From Bacteroidaceae bacterium (GTDB taxonomy: Bacteria > Bacteroidota > Bacteroidia > Bacteroidales > Bacteroidaceae): DNA of 64,000 nucleotides. The notes below the pieces were generated by a model, which did no database searches, was not told where the DNA came from, and saw only the letters and a list, made by a program, of their open reading frames with translations. Below, one piece after another: positions 36,846 through 45,303 of this stretch (positions are counted from its first letter, which is position 1; the number at the start of each line of letters is the position of its first letter). Both the position numbers and the translations under genes were made by a program. The DNA lies in the NCBI GenBank assembly GCA_017507105.1, contig JAFWBM010000014.1, forward strand, positions 34,156 to 98,155, given 5' to 3'.

Positions 36846-38786
36846 ATGAGAAAATTTACACTTTTTCTATTATCTATGTTCTGTATTCTTGGTGCAGCAG
36901 TTGCACAAGATAACTCCGATGGAACATTTAAACTTGAATCTTCACTTCCCAATAGTAAAGATGCTGTAACTTCTGTAGATTACATACAACTTGTATTCTC
37001 TAAGGATGTAGAAGTTACACTCCCCGAGGGTGGTATTGAGGTTGTCAATAATGACACAAAAGAGGTTCATAAGCTTGTAAGCCGCAACGAGTATGCTCCT
37101 GCTAACTATGTAGTTCTGAATTTTGAGTATAAGCAGAACGACAAAGGCGACATGGAGCCTAATGTTATCAAGAAAGAAGGTAGCTATAGTTATACCATCC
37201 CTGCTGGTGTTATTAGGAGTGTTGATGGCGAAGAGTTCCCCGAGACGACATTCTCCTTTACAGTAAGCAATCCCTTTAAACTAGTTTACAGCAACCCGAG
37301 TAGTGATGTTCCGGTATCAAGCGTTAATTTCATACAACTCGAATTTTCCAAAGAGGTAACAGTGGAGTTGCCAGCTGCCCCCATTATCATCAAGCACAAA
37401 GAGAGTAGCGATGAATTCGAGGTTGTAAACGGCAATGCATACGGAAAGAATGCAATTTTTTATCTGCAAAAAGTGACAGAGTCTACCAAAGAGGAGGATA
37501 TTGTAACAGCAATAACAGCAATAGGAACTTATACATATACCATCCCTGCAGGCGTTATTAAGAGTATTGAGGGCGAAGAGTTCCCCGAGCAGACATTTAC
37601 TTTTACAATTAGTGAGCCTTTCGAGATTGTAAATGTGACTCCCGATGAAAATGGTACAAACAAACTGGACAAAATCCAAATAACTTTTAGCCAGGAAATT
37701 GAGAAGATTGATATGCCCGCTAGCGGACTTGTGATTGTCGATTTATATTGGATGCCTGTCACAAATATCAAGAAGGAGGTAACACTAAGTGATGATAATA
37801 AGACTGTCACCTTTGAGCTTGAGGCACCCATTACAACTCCCGGAAATTATAATCTCGATTTGTACAATGGAATATTTGTAAGCAAAGGTGGAATGCAGAA
37901 CCAATATACAACCTTGACGTTCAAGGTTATTGATTACACACCATCATTCTCTACCAACCTAAAGGATGGCGACCGAGTTGAGGAGATAAACAATCTTGAG
38001 ATAACATTCCAGAATGTAAAAGAGGTTAAGCTTGTGGATGCCAATGCTGTCGTTGCATACCTGCCGGGTGACGGTGAGTCTGTAGGTACAGCGAAACTCG
38101 CGAACAACGTTATTACAGTTACATTCGATCAGGAAATGAGTGAGGAAGGCGTTTATACATTCTATATTCCAGAAGGAATGTTTACTATGGACGGTGTACC
38201 AAACGAGGCACGCGAATTTTCTGTAACATTGTATAAATTTAGAATAATTCCCTTAGAGATTGTAAGCGTAACTCCCGAGGAGGGTACTGTTGCTCAGCTT
38301 GATAAGATTATTATAGAGTTCAACCAGGATGTAACACTATCTATGGACGAGAACTGGCAGCAGATTTCACGCGAAATCAGTTTGAAGTGTGGTGATAAGG
38401 AATATATTTTGACATATAATTCCGATTCTAATATAGGCCATAAATTGGAGTATCTCGTAAATGCAAATTGGACCGGTTACGAGTATGAGTCAACACCTAT
38501 TGTTGAAGAAGGTACATATATCCTAGATCTTTCAGACATCATTGTTGACCATGCCGCAGAAGATTATATGGATGAGTGGGGATATCCCAGCAAAAAGTGG
38601 CATGAGAAGAGCAAGAGATGCGAGGGTACTGTAAAATGGATAATCGGTATCGGAGATACATCAATCGGCAATGTCGAAGTCGAGAATGGTAAACAAGTCA
38701 TATATGACCTTACCGGACGTCGTATTGAGAATCTCTCAGGTACAGGTATCTACATCGTAAATGGCAAGAAAGTTATTATAAAGTAA
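36846..38786 (+). CDS. Secreted Ig-like (Big_5-type) repeat protein with T9SS-type C-terminus
   Basis: 646 residues. Signal peptide ends near AAVAQ (about residue 21). Four to five repeats of about 110 residues follow, each opening with a (V/L)DxIQ(L/I)xFSxxV motif typical of bacterial Ig-like domain 5. The first two repeats share nearly identical segments (TIPAGVIRSVDGEEFPE and TIPAGVIKSIEGEEFPE). The last 40 residues (VIYDLTGRRI ... GIYIVNGKKVIIK) look like the end of a type A T9SS sorting domain, which PorU would remove on export. No enzyme domain was seen, so an adhesive or structural surface role is plausible. Stand-alone gene between two strong terminators. Confidence 0.8.
   Translation: MRKFTLFLLSMFCILGAAVAQDNSDGTFKLESSLPNSKDAVTSVDYIQLVFSKDVEVTLPEGGIEVVNNDTKEVHKLVSRNEYAPANYVVLNFEYKQNDKGDMEPNVIKKEGSYSYTIPAGVIRSVDGEEFPETTFSFTVSNPFKLVYSNPSSDVPVSSVNFIQLEFSKEVTVELPAAPIIIKHKESSDEFEVVNGNAYGKNAIFYLQKVTESTKEEDIVTAITAIGTYTYTIPAGVIKSIEGEEFPEQTFTFTISEPFEIVNVTPDENGTNKLDKIQITFSQEIEKIDMPASGLVIVDLYWMPVTNIKKEVTLSDDNKTVTFELEAPITTPGNYNLDLYNGIFVSKGGMQNQYTTLTFKVIDYTPSFSTNLKDGDRVEEINNLEITFQNVKEVKLVDANAVVAYLPGDGESVGTAKLANNVITVTFDQEMSEEGVYTFYIPEGMFTMDGVPNEAREFSVTLYKFRIIPLEIVSVTPEEGTVAQLDKIIIEFNQDVTLSMDENWQQISREISLKCGDKEYILTYNSDSNIGHKLEYLVNANWTGYEYESTPIVEEGTYILDLSDIIVDHAAEDYMDEWGYPSKKWHEKSKRCEGTVKWIIGIGDTSIGNVEVENGKQVIYDLTGRRIENLSGTGIYIVNGKKVIIK
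37179..37615 (+). repeat. Internal tandem duplication in the Ig-like-repeat gene
   Basis: About 92 bases at 37179-37270 recur at 37524-37615 (345 bases, 115 codons apart) with only scattered, mostly silent or conservative differences. The similarity is much higher than between the other repeats, pointing to a recent in-frame duplication of one Ig-like unit. Confidence 0.7.
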
Positions 38787-38803
38787 TCCATAGGTAAATA
38801 GTC

Positions 38804-38841
38804 AAAATCATCCACGTGCGCCGGCGCACGTGGATGATTTT
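38804..38841 (+). terminator. Palindromic terminator after the Ig-like-repeat gene
   Basis: Perfect 38-base palindrome: two 19-base arms (38804-38822, 38823-38841) with no spacer, GC-rich at its centre, with A and T tracts at the ends. In RNA the innermost pairs must open to form a loop. Works in both directions. Confidence 0.8.
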
Positions 38842-38941
38842 TCTATTGGTAATATATCATCTTCGGGATTATTTCTTATATTAATTATTATTTTGTGAAA
38901 CATATTATATTTTATTTATAAATGCGGATTGTGAAAAAAAC

Positions 38942-38949
38942 TATATTTG
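38942..38949 (+). promoter_or_regulatory. -7 element for marC
   Basis: TATATTTG, an exact TAnnTTTG match 16 bases before the start codon, giving a very short leader. No -33 TTTG at the expected spacing. Confidence 0.45.
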
Positions 38950-38965
38950 TAGAAAAAATGTAATT

Positions 38966-39610
38966 ATGATGGATACAATCTTTCCTTATGCACTTTTGTG
39001 CTTTACCTCCTTCTTTACACTGACAAATCCGTTAGGTACAATGCCTGTATTCTTGACTATGACCAATGGACTTAGTGAGAAAGAACGAAGACATATTGTA
39101 AAACGTGCAACTATTGTTTCGTTTGTTATTCTGATATCGTTTACTCTGTTTGGTCAGTTTGTTTTCAATTTCTTTGGTATATCCACCAATGGATTTAGGA
39201 TTGCAGCAGGTTTTATTATCCTGAAGATAGGTTTTGATATGATACAAGCACGTTATAGCAATTCGAAATTGAAGGATAGCGAGATCAAGGCCTATGTAAA
39301 TGATATTTCTATAACCCCATTATCCATTCCCATGCTTTGTGGTCCGGGTGCTATTGCTAATGGAATTATTCTGATGTCCGATGCCACAACCCTGGAATTG
39401 AAGGTGACATTGATATTGACTATTGCTGTTGTTTATGCTTTGTCCTATATTATATTGCGTCTATCAACCCGTTTGGTGAAGTTTATGGGAGATACCGGTA
39501 ACAATGTGATGATGAGATTGATGGGGCTTATATTGATGGTTATTGCAGTAGAGTGTTTTGTCGGAGGAATAAAGCCTATTCTTATAGAGATTATACAGAT
39601 GAGCCGTTGA
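38966..39610 (+). CDS. MarC-family integral membrane protein
   Basis: 214 residues with six predicted membrane helices arranged as two repeats of three, the MarC/UPF0056 layout. Family blocks include FFTLTNPLGTMPVFLTMTNGLSEKERR near the N-terminus, GFRIAAGFIILKIGFDMIQ in the middle and PLSIPMLCGPGAIANGIIL in the second half. MarC proteins were once linked to multiple-antibiotic resistance, but the function is unknown and that link has not held. Single-gene unit with its own -7 box; not associated with neighbours. A terminator-like hairpin lies about 150 bases downstream. Confidence 0.92.
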   Translation: MMDTIFPYALLCFTSFFTLTNPLGTMPVFLTMTNGLSEKERRHIVKRATIVSFVILISFTLFGQFVFNFFGISTNGFRIAAGFIILKIGFDMIQARYSNSKLKDSEIKAYVNDISITPLSIPMLCGPGAIANGIILMSDATTLELKVTLILTIAVVYALSYIILRLSTRLVKFMGDTGNNVMMRLMGLILMVIAVECFVGGIKPILIEIIQMSR

Positions 39611-39756
39611 ACTATTGTTTGACGGCCTGTTGTTCCGTTTAAGTTGCAACCTTGTATTAATATTGGGATACAATTAAAACCTTCTTAACCAGCCGATAAA
39701 ACAGATTAGGATAAATAGGAAATCATTTTACAAAGAAAGTACTCCTTGTAAGAATA

Positions 39757-39806
39757 GACCTGCATCCCAAAGTTTGAATAAAAACTTTGGGATGCAGGTC
39801 CTTTTT
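39757..39806 (+). terminator. Strong terminator downstream of marC
   Basis: Perfect 19-bp stem (39757-39775 with 39782-39800) and a six-base loop, followed by ctttttc. It lies about 150 bases after marC. The intervening sequence holds two smaller hairpins (about 39652-39674 and 39729-39752), so it ends either a structured marC 3' region or a small unannotated RNA. Confidence 0.8.
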
Positions 39807-39856
39807 CTATTGAGCCGAAATGTTTTTATTATGGTTGACAAAAAAATAATAAACAA

Positions 39857-39893
39857 AAACGTTAATTACTTATTTCCCAAGTAATTAACGTTT
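39857..39893 (-). terminator. Terminator of the tRNA-Leu gene
   Basis: Perfect 15-bp stem (39857-39871 with 39879-39893), seven-base loop. On the minus strand a T-rich run follows. It begins nine bases beyond the tRNA 3' end. Confidence 0.8.
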
Positions 39894-39901
39894 GAAAAAA
39901 G

Positions 39902-39987
39902 TACTCGAAGCGGGACTTGAACCCGCACGGCGTTTAAATGCCAAAGGATTTTAAGTCCTTCGTGTCTACCGATTCCACCATTCGAGC
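39902..39987 (-). tRNA. tRNA-Leu, anticodon UAA
   Basis: On the minus strand an 86-base class II tRNA folds completely. The acceptor stem is GCTCGAA with TTCGAGT (first pair G-T) plus discriminator A. The D arm contains GGTAGACAC, the anticodon stem AAGGA/TCCTT encloses a loop with TAA, the long variable arm is typical of leucine tRNAs, and GTTCAAGTC is the T loop. Reads UUA/UUG leucine codons. CCA is not encoded. It has its own promoter and terminator, so it is a single-gene transcription unit. Confidence 0.96.
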
Positions 39988-40047
39988 GACCTTAAAAATT
40001 GTAATATGCAATGTGGTGTTTTATGTCACATCTTCATTTTACGGGTG

Positions 40048-40078
40048 CAAAGATAATTGCTTTTAAGAAAATATCAAA
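40048..40078 (-). promoter_or_regulatory. Promoter of tRNA-Leu
   Basis: On the minus strand TTTG (plus 40075-40078), 19 bases, then TATCTTTG (plus 40048-40055): exact consensus. Transcription would start about 50 bases before the mature tRNA. Confidence 0.8.
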
Positions 40079-40126
40079 GAGGTTTATTCATAAAATTTTA
40101 TCAATCTCTTATGAAAGGCCTCTGAG

Positions 40127-40639
40127 TCAGTTCTGTATCGTTACCATTGTGCCAGCGGTGAAGACCCTGTATCGCCACATGACACGCGATTTTCCCTCTA
40201 TGGGTATTCCGCCACTGTTAAGATCGAATAATGCGTTGCAGTTGGGGCATTGGGCTCTCCCTATATCATCGAGCTCAAGGCGGTGACGTTGTGAGTCGCA
40301 GTTGGGGCAGGCTAGGTCGAAGGCCCACAGAGTGCCTCCTTCAAGTGATGGTGTGCCTATTATTAGTCCTCCAAGTCCATACTGGAACTGTTGTCGTGCC
40401 TCCATCTCGGTCAGTTGGTGTATATGTTTGTTGCCCACTGCATCGGTAACTTCGTACGATGGTGTACCGCCTTGTTTTCTTCGCACTGTGATAAACTGGC
40501 CCAGACTGGTGGCATGGTTAAATGGGTAGTATCCTGTGTCACATGTGAAGTATACTGCATATCCTGAATAGGGTGAGTCTGTTTCGCAGCCCGATAACAC
40601 TAAGATAGCCAGTAGTAGGAGTATTATCTTCTTTTTCAT
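40127..40639 (-). CDS. Lipoprotein with four-cysteine, Rieske-like C-terminal domain
   Basis: 170 residues; lipobox LVLSGC (Cys18). The C-terminal half contains two CPNC pairs, Cys111/Cys114 and Cys131/Cys134, separated by 16 residues, followed by NALFDLNSGGIPIEG. The spacing and the FDLNSGGIP tail recall Rieske ferredoxin domains, in which each pair would be C-x-H and C-x2-H; here all four ligands are cysteines. The site could hold zinc or a rubredoxin-like iron or [2Fe-2S] centre. A metal site on an exported lipoprotein suggests an envelope redox or structural role. Last gene of the long minus-strand unit, 81 bases after the radical SAM gene. Function unknown. Confidence 0.7.
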   Translation of the reverse strand: MKKKIILLLLAILVLSGCETDSPYSGYAVYFTCDTGYYPFNHATSLGQFITVRRKQGGTPSYEVTDAVGNKHIHQLTEMEARQQFQYGLGGLIIGTPSLEGGTLWAFDLACPNCDSQRHRLELDDIGRAQCPNCNALFDLNSGGIPIEGKSRVMWRYRVFTAGTMVTIQN

Positions 40640-40720
40640 TTTGCCCGTTTTTATTTAATAGAGAAACGCTGCTTTAATGTTGTTTATTGTCGCTGTTATC
40701 TCTTTTTAGCATTTTTTGTG

Positions 40721-41497
40721 TTAATATGATGCTGTTGCCTTCAAACCGGCCTTATGCAGTTTCTCAACAATACTATCTAGCTCTTCGCGGGTAGCTTTCT
40801 TCAGCCCTTTGTGTGGCGTTTCACGGTCTATGGTATATATCATCACCTCGCGTGGAGCTATCTCTTTTACGGTCTCTATCCAGGGGAGTACATATTGGTC
40901 GGTAGTGTTATCTATTTGAAGGTTATCTACCTCTCCTTTCAGGAACATTGTCTGTATGACAAGGGCTCCTTTAAACTCTTTCATTCTCTCTATTATGGCA
41001 TTTAGTTTGTATGCCATGTTTGGGCGGTCTATAAGCGAGATGAATGATGGGTCTATGGTGTCTAGTTTCAGAATATTGTTGTCTACTTTCTTTAGTGCTT
41101 CGAACACCGATTTTCTTCCTAGCATCGTGGAGTTGCTCAGTACACTCACCTTTGCCTTGGGAAAGTATCTGTCGCGCAGTGCTATGGTATCGTCTATTAT
41201 TTCAGCAAAATTGGGATGCAGGGTGGGTTCTCCATTGCCTGCAAAGGTTATGACGTCGGGGCCTCTCCCCTCGTCCTGCATCTTTTTCAACTGCTCTTCA
41301 AGTCCTTTGTATACCTCTTCGCGCGTGGGTAACGGCGAGTGGCTACGGTTCTGTGTGTTGAATCCACATTCGCAGTAAAGGCAATCGAAAGTGCATATTT
41401 TACCATTCTCTGGCAGCAGGTTGACTCCTAAAGAGACTCCCAGCCTACGGCTATTTACTGGGCCGAAGATTGGTGAGGGAAATAGTATTGTTGGCAT
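40721..41497 (-). CDS. Radical SAM protein
   Basis: 258 residues. The iron-sulfur motif CTFDCLYC supplies Cys35, Cys39 and Cys42 (C-x3-C-x2-C), followed by ECG. An N-terminal GPVNSRRLGVSLGVN block and a mid-protein VITFAGNGEPTLHPNF (the SAM-binding GGEP-like loop) fit a compact radical SAM family common in Bacteroidales. No C-terminal SPASM or second cluster motif was seen. It is predicted to generate a 5'-deoxyadenosyl radical; the substrate is unknown. It lies 13 bases after an LtaS-like gene in the minus-strand unit. Confidence 0.85.
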   Translation of the reverse strand: MPTILFPSPIFGPVNSRRLGVSLGVNLLPENGKICTFDCLYCECGFNTQNRSHSPLPTREEVYKGLEEQLKKMQDEGRGPDVITFAGNGEPTLHPNFAEIIDDTIALRDRYFPKAKVSVLSNSTMLGRKSVFEALKKVDNNILKLDTIDPSFISLIDRPNMAYKLNAIIERMKEFKGALVIQTMFLKGEVDNLQIDNTTDQYVLPWIETVKEIAPREVMIYTIDRETPHKGLKKATREELDSIVEKLHKAGLKATASY

Positions 41498-41510
41498 ATA
41501 TTATTCTCTT

Positions 41511-43481
41511 TTATTCGTTATCGGGTGTGAGCTTGTCGTTCAGCATGCGGTACATGTACTGTTGTATTATTGCTTTCAGCTCGCGCTCCATCTCTTCCTC
41601 TATAATGCTTTTTGTGCCTTTAAGGTTTACTTTATGTTGTGGGTCGTGACGCACATCAAAGAGTGCTGTGCTCTTCTCACCATCGAACTGCAACATATAT
41701 TCTCCCTTGAAATATTGATACTGTCCGCTAAGGTAGTTTACCGCATAACTCTCTTGTGGAGTATCCTGTAAAAGGCTCTTTCCGAATGTTAGGAACTCTT
41801 TGTCATATTCCATATACTCTAGGACTGTGGGCATTATATCTATCTGCTGTGCAATGAGCGTGCTATCCATGCGTGCGGCAAATGGCTCCCGGTTGCCAGG
41901 TTTGTAGAATATGATTGGTACCTCAAAGAACCCCGATGAACTCTTGTATCGTGGGTCGATGTTCTGGTTCGAATGGTCGGCTGTAATAATGAACAGTGTG
42001 TTGTTGAACCACTCCTCTTTGCTTGCTTTCTCAAAGAATAGTCTCAGGGCATTATCGGTATATTCTATACACTTGTGTATTGGCAACTTACCCTCTTTGT
42101 ATATACTTTCATACTTTGTAGGTATCTTGAAGGGGTGATGCGATGAGGCACTGAACATTGCAGCGACGAATGGTCGTGGTAATTTCCCTATCTCTTCGGC
42201 ATAGAACTGAAAGAATGGCTCGTCCCAGATGGCCCATGCCCCGTCAAAGTCAGAGTTGTCCTTATGCAGGGGGGATGCATTGTATTCGTCCATTCCATAA
42301 TATTCTTTGAATCCGGTAGCCTTGGCAAATGCCTGGAAACCCATTGAGCCGTTGGGGGCACCGTGAAAGAAAGCACTGTGATATCCCTCTTTGCCAAGCT
42401 CTCCTGCTATGCCGCTTACCTTGTTCAGTGATGCCGAGGTGACAAAGAATGGCTCTACAAACATGGGTATTCCTGAGAGTACCGATGGCATGCCATCTAT
42501 GCTCTTGCGTCCGTTGCCGTATGAGTATTTATATGTAAGGCTTTTACTTATCAGTGAGTCGAGGAATGGGGTCAGCGAGGGTTCGTTGCGATCTGTATTG
42601 TAGGCTCCGATATACTCTTTTCCGAAACTCTCCACTATGAATATCACGATATTCTCCTCTCTCTTGCCTATGGCGGGTTGTCCATCGTCATCTGCAGGCT
42701 CTGCTCCGTATCTCTTTATAGGGTTAAAGATTGCTTCAAGCTCACTCTCCTTGAAGAAACTGACTTCGTGAAATGGATTCTTGCCTATGGTGCGAATCAT
42801 CGAGAATGGTGTGTTGAGCACTATGGCTGCCTCGGAAGGTGCCGAGATATACTGATTGGCATCATTCAGACTTATAGGACGTACTGTACGTCCTATGCCT
42901 CCACGTATTCCCGCCACAATGAGGAGGGCCACAATAAATAATGTCGGTATTCTGTATAGATAATAGTGCAATAGTCTCTTTTCTATTTTAGCAGGCAGGT
43001 ACAGACGGTATAGTAACCATATTAAAACTATTCCGGCAACAACAAGATACCAGTGGTTAATAACCTCTGTACCTATAACGGTACCCATATTGCCTTCGTT
43101 CGAGAACTCCGAGAAGAGCGACCAAGTGGTGCGGCGTCCGGTAAATGGTACATATACAGCATCGCATAGGTTTGCTATTATGCCTATACTGTTACAGACT
43201 ACAAATGCCACCTTTGTAATGCACTGAGATATACTTCCCTCCTTATAGTGCAGTGGAAATAGCAGGCAAAGAATGTATAGAGCATTCATGTAACATACAG
43301 CACTGGTGTCGAAACGCAGAGCTCCGGTAAACATCTGCCACAAATCATTATTCTGCAGGCTGTCGCTGTACATTCCGATGTTCACAGCTATGAATATTAT
43401 GCGGCATATGAATAGAACTATATATGCCAATGCTATGTTCCACAGAATGGCTGTAATGACGTTGCCTTGTCTGTTTCTCAT
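41511..43481 (-). CDS. LtaS-like membrane phosphotransferase/sulfatase-fold protein 1
   Basis: 656 residues. About five N-terminal membrane helices (within residues 1-205) are followed by a periplasmic alkaline-phosphatase-fold domain (about 270-580). Motifs include NIVIFIVESFGKEYIG (first metal site), GRKSIDGMPS with the candidate nucleophile serine, and FIITADHSNQ with the metal-binding Asp-His. Lipoteichoic-acid synthase relatives in Gram-negative bacteria transfer phosphoglycerol or phosphoethanolamine to surface glycans or lipids; LTA itself is not expected here. Neighbouring glycosyltransferases support a surface-glycan modification role. Twelve bases follow the GT90 gene. Confidence 0.88.
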   Translation of the reverse strand: MRNRQGNVITAILWNIALAYIVLFICRIIFIAVNIGMYSDSLQNNDLWQMFTGALRFDTSAVCYMNALYILCLLFPLHYKEGSISQCITKVAFVVCNSIGIIANLCDAVYVPFTGRRTTWSLFSEFSNEGNMGTVIGTEVINHWYLVVAGIVLIWLLYRLYLPAKIEKRLLHYYLYRIPTLFIVALLIVAGIRGGIGRTVRPISLNDANQYISAPSEAAIVLNTPFSMIRTIGKNPFHEVSFFKESELEAIFNPIKRYGAEPADDDGQPAIGKREENIVIFIVESFGKEYIGAYNTDRNEPSLTPFLDSLISKSLTYKYSYGNGRKSIDGMPSVLSGIPMFVEPFFVTSASLNKVSGIAGELGKEGYHSAFFHGAPNGSMGFQAFAKATGFKEYYGMDEYNASPLHKDNSDFDGAWAIWDEPFFQFYAEEIGKLPRPFVAAMFSASSHHPFKIPTKYESIYKEGKLPIHKCIEYTDNALRLFFEKASKEEWFNNTLFIITADHSNQNIDPRYKSSSGFFEVPIIFYKPGNREPFAARMDSTLIAQQIDIMPTVLEYMEYDKEFLTFGKSLLQDTPQESYAVNYLSGQYQYFKGEYMLQFDGEKSTALFDVRHDPQHKVNLKGTKSIIEEEMERELKAIIQQYMYRMLNDKLTPDNE

Positions 43482-43493
43482 TATCTTTATATT

Positions 43494-44453
43494 TTATTGA
43501 TAAATATCTTGCCCGGTCTTGTCGAAATATTTTGCGAGTACCATCATAGAGATAAGATCCTCCCGCTTTTTGTCGCGGAACTGCATGGTATATTCGTTGG
43601 CATGTTTTATAATCTCATACGCCTCGTCGATGTGGGTGTTATAGTACTCTATGCGCTCTAGCAGGTCCGAGTAGTCGGGTTTTATCTCTATGTAGTGGTA
43701 GTTGGGGATGAGCTTGCCTTCCATGAACCATGTCTCGTATGTGGGACGTGGCATTACTGCTATGGAGTTACTCGACATAACCCATTTCAGATTGCTTGCT
43801 ACATCTACACCTTCTAAAGCCATGATGTAACGATAGTTGAGGTGCTCCTTAACGCTCATTCCGTTACCTTTCCACTCTGCGGGGTTTACCGAGTGCTTGG
43901 CTGTATCTATCAGGTCGCATTTGGGGTGTCCGAACCATTTTCTGAAAAAGGCGATACGTCCGGGCTTGCCGTTTGCGTCGCCTCTGAAGAGTATAATATC
44001 TTTTTTCTGTTCAAAAGGTATGCTATCCTTAACAAAGAAGAAGTGACGCACCTTGTTCAGTTTCATCAGTACTGAGTTTGCATTATCTCCCATGATGGGA
44101 CGGCTCTTTACAATGGTGGGATGTGGTGGAACTGTGGTGACATCGCCTCCCTTAAGTAACCAACGTAGAGGGTCGGGGAAGTATCTGGTGTACTCGTATG
44201 AGTCGAAGAAATAGACGCTGCCACTCTTTTTGTTCTTTAAGGTATGCATCTTTAATGTAGGTGCATCCTGTGGCAACGCTGCTCCATCCTGCAGTTTATT
44301 GTAGTAGTCGACACGACTTAGCAGATATTCTCTCTCCTTGTGACTCATTATGCTCTTGAGCCTTTTGCGCATTATAATGCGCAAAAGGAACTTTGGACAC
44401 AGCAATAGTGAGTATGTGCGTATATAGTATGTCAGTTTTGAATTTTTTGCCAT
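43494..44453 (-). CDS. Glycosyltransferase family 90 (CAP10-like)
   Basis: 319 residues, no signal peptide. It has the GT90 layout: KKDIILFRGDANGKPGRIAFFRKWFGHPKCDLIDT (donor-side block, about 165-200), LNYRYIMALEGVDVASNLKWVMSSNSIAVMP (about 220-252) and the C-terminal block YIEIKPDYSDLLERIEYY. CAP10-type enzymes add sugars such as xylose to glycans; in Bacteroidota they are found in LPS or capsule loci. The acceptor and sugar are unknown. It sits between the GT2 gene and LtaS-like gene 1, with 12-14-base gaps, so the genes are probably co-translated. Confidence 0.85.
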   Translation of the reverse strand: MAKNSKLTYYIRTYSLLLCPKFLLRIIMRKRLKSIMSHKEREYLLSRVDYYNKLQDGAALPQDAPTLKMHTLKNKKSGSVYFFDSYEYTRYFPDPLRWLLKGGDVTTVPPHPTIVKSRPIMGDNANSVLMKLNKVRHFFFVKDSIPFEQKKDIILFRGDANGKPGRIAFFRKWFGHPKCDLIDTAKHSVNPAEWKGNGMSVKEHLNYRYIMALEGVDVASNLKWVMSSNSIAVMPRPTYETWFMEGKLIPNYHYIEIKPDYSDLLERIEYYNTHIDEAYEIIKHANEYTMQFRDKKREDLISMMVLAKYFDKTGQDIYQ

Positions 44454-44467
44454 TACCGACTACTTTT

Positions 44468-45292
44468 TTATTTGTGCTTTTTAATGCCGTACGAGGTCTC
44501 TATTATTCCGCTTCTCTTTGTTGCACGACGAATTGCCTTGTTCTTCTCAATAGACTCTTTTGTCTTGTATGGACGTTTATGGTCCAGATGTAATGCTATG
44601 GCGCTGTAACGTATCTGTTTCGAGCGTAGTCCCATGTTTACAAGGCGTAGTCCAAACTCGCGGTCCTGTCCGCCATACTGCATCTCTTCGTTGAATCCGT
44701 TTGTCTTAAGCAGGTCGGTACGCCAGCCCGATGCATTACATCCGTTCCATGTTGCTTTTGCTGTTGTGATGTGGTTCATTAGTCGTGTGAACCATTTTAG
44801 CGGTGACAGCTTTGTGCACTTGAAACTGAGTGGTAGTCCCTGCTTGCGCAACCATGAGAGGTTGAATGCACGCTCGCTTTCGATATCTTCGCGTGTAAGT
44901 TTTTTGCTTATATCCATAGGCAGTTTGAAGTAGCCACCTGAAAGCAGATATCCCTCTTGAGCGTATTCTATGTGTGTTGCAATGAAATCTTTACGCGGTA
45001 TGCAGTCCTGGTCGGTAAATATAAGATAGTCGGCAGTTGAGGCTACAAGTGCCTTGTTGAGTATACGCGATTTCTGGAAACCTTCATCGGGCTGCCACAC
45101 GTGTACTATGGGTAGATGTTGCTTGAAACTATCGATAAGGGCACGTGTGTCGTCACGCGAACCATCATCGGCTATCACAATCTCGTCGGCAGGGCGAGTC
45201 TGGTGCATATATCCCCATAGTACTTTCTCCAACCATTCGGGACTGTTGTATGTGGATATTACCACTCCTACTGTAAAATCTTTCTTTGCCAT
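44468..45292 (-). CDS. Glycosyltransferase family 2 with galactosyltransferase-type C-terminus
   Basis: 274 residues, cytoplasmic. The GT-A nucleotide-binding start VGVVISTYNSPEWLEKVL (8-25), the DDGSRDDT block (about 41-48) and the DxD-like TDQDC are present. The C-terminal part NGCNASGWRTDLLKTNGFNEEMQYGGQDREFGLRL matches the galactosyltransferase 7C module seen in capsule and LPS enzymes. Uses a sugar nucleotide to extend a glycan; the sugar cannot be stated. Gaps of 11 and 14 bases to its neighbours fit one transcription unit with the LtaS-like and GT90 genes. Confidence 0.9.
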   Translation of the reverse strand: MAKKDFTVGVVISTYNSPEWLEKVLWGYMHQTRPADEIVIADDGSRDDTRALIDSFKQHLPIVHVWQPDEGFQKSRILNKALVASTADYLIFTDQDCIPRKDFIATHIEYAQEGYLLSGGYFKLPMDISKKLTREDIESERAFNLSWLRKQGLPLSFKCTKLSPLKWFTRLMNHITTAKATWNGCNASGWRTDLLKTNGFNEEMQYGGQDREFGLRLVNMGLRSKQIRYSAIALHLDHKRPYKTKESIEKNKAIRRATKRSGIIETSYGIKKHK

Positions 45293-45303
45293 GATTGTTA
45301 TTT

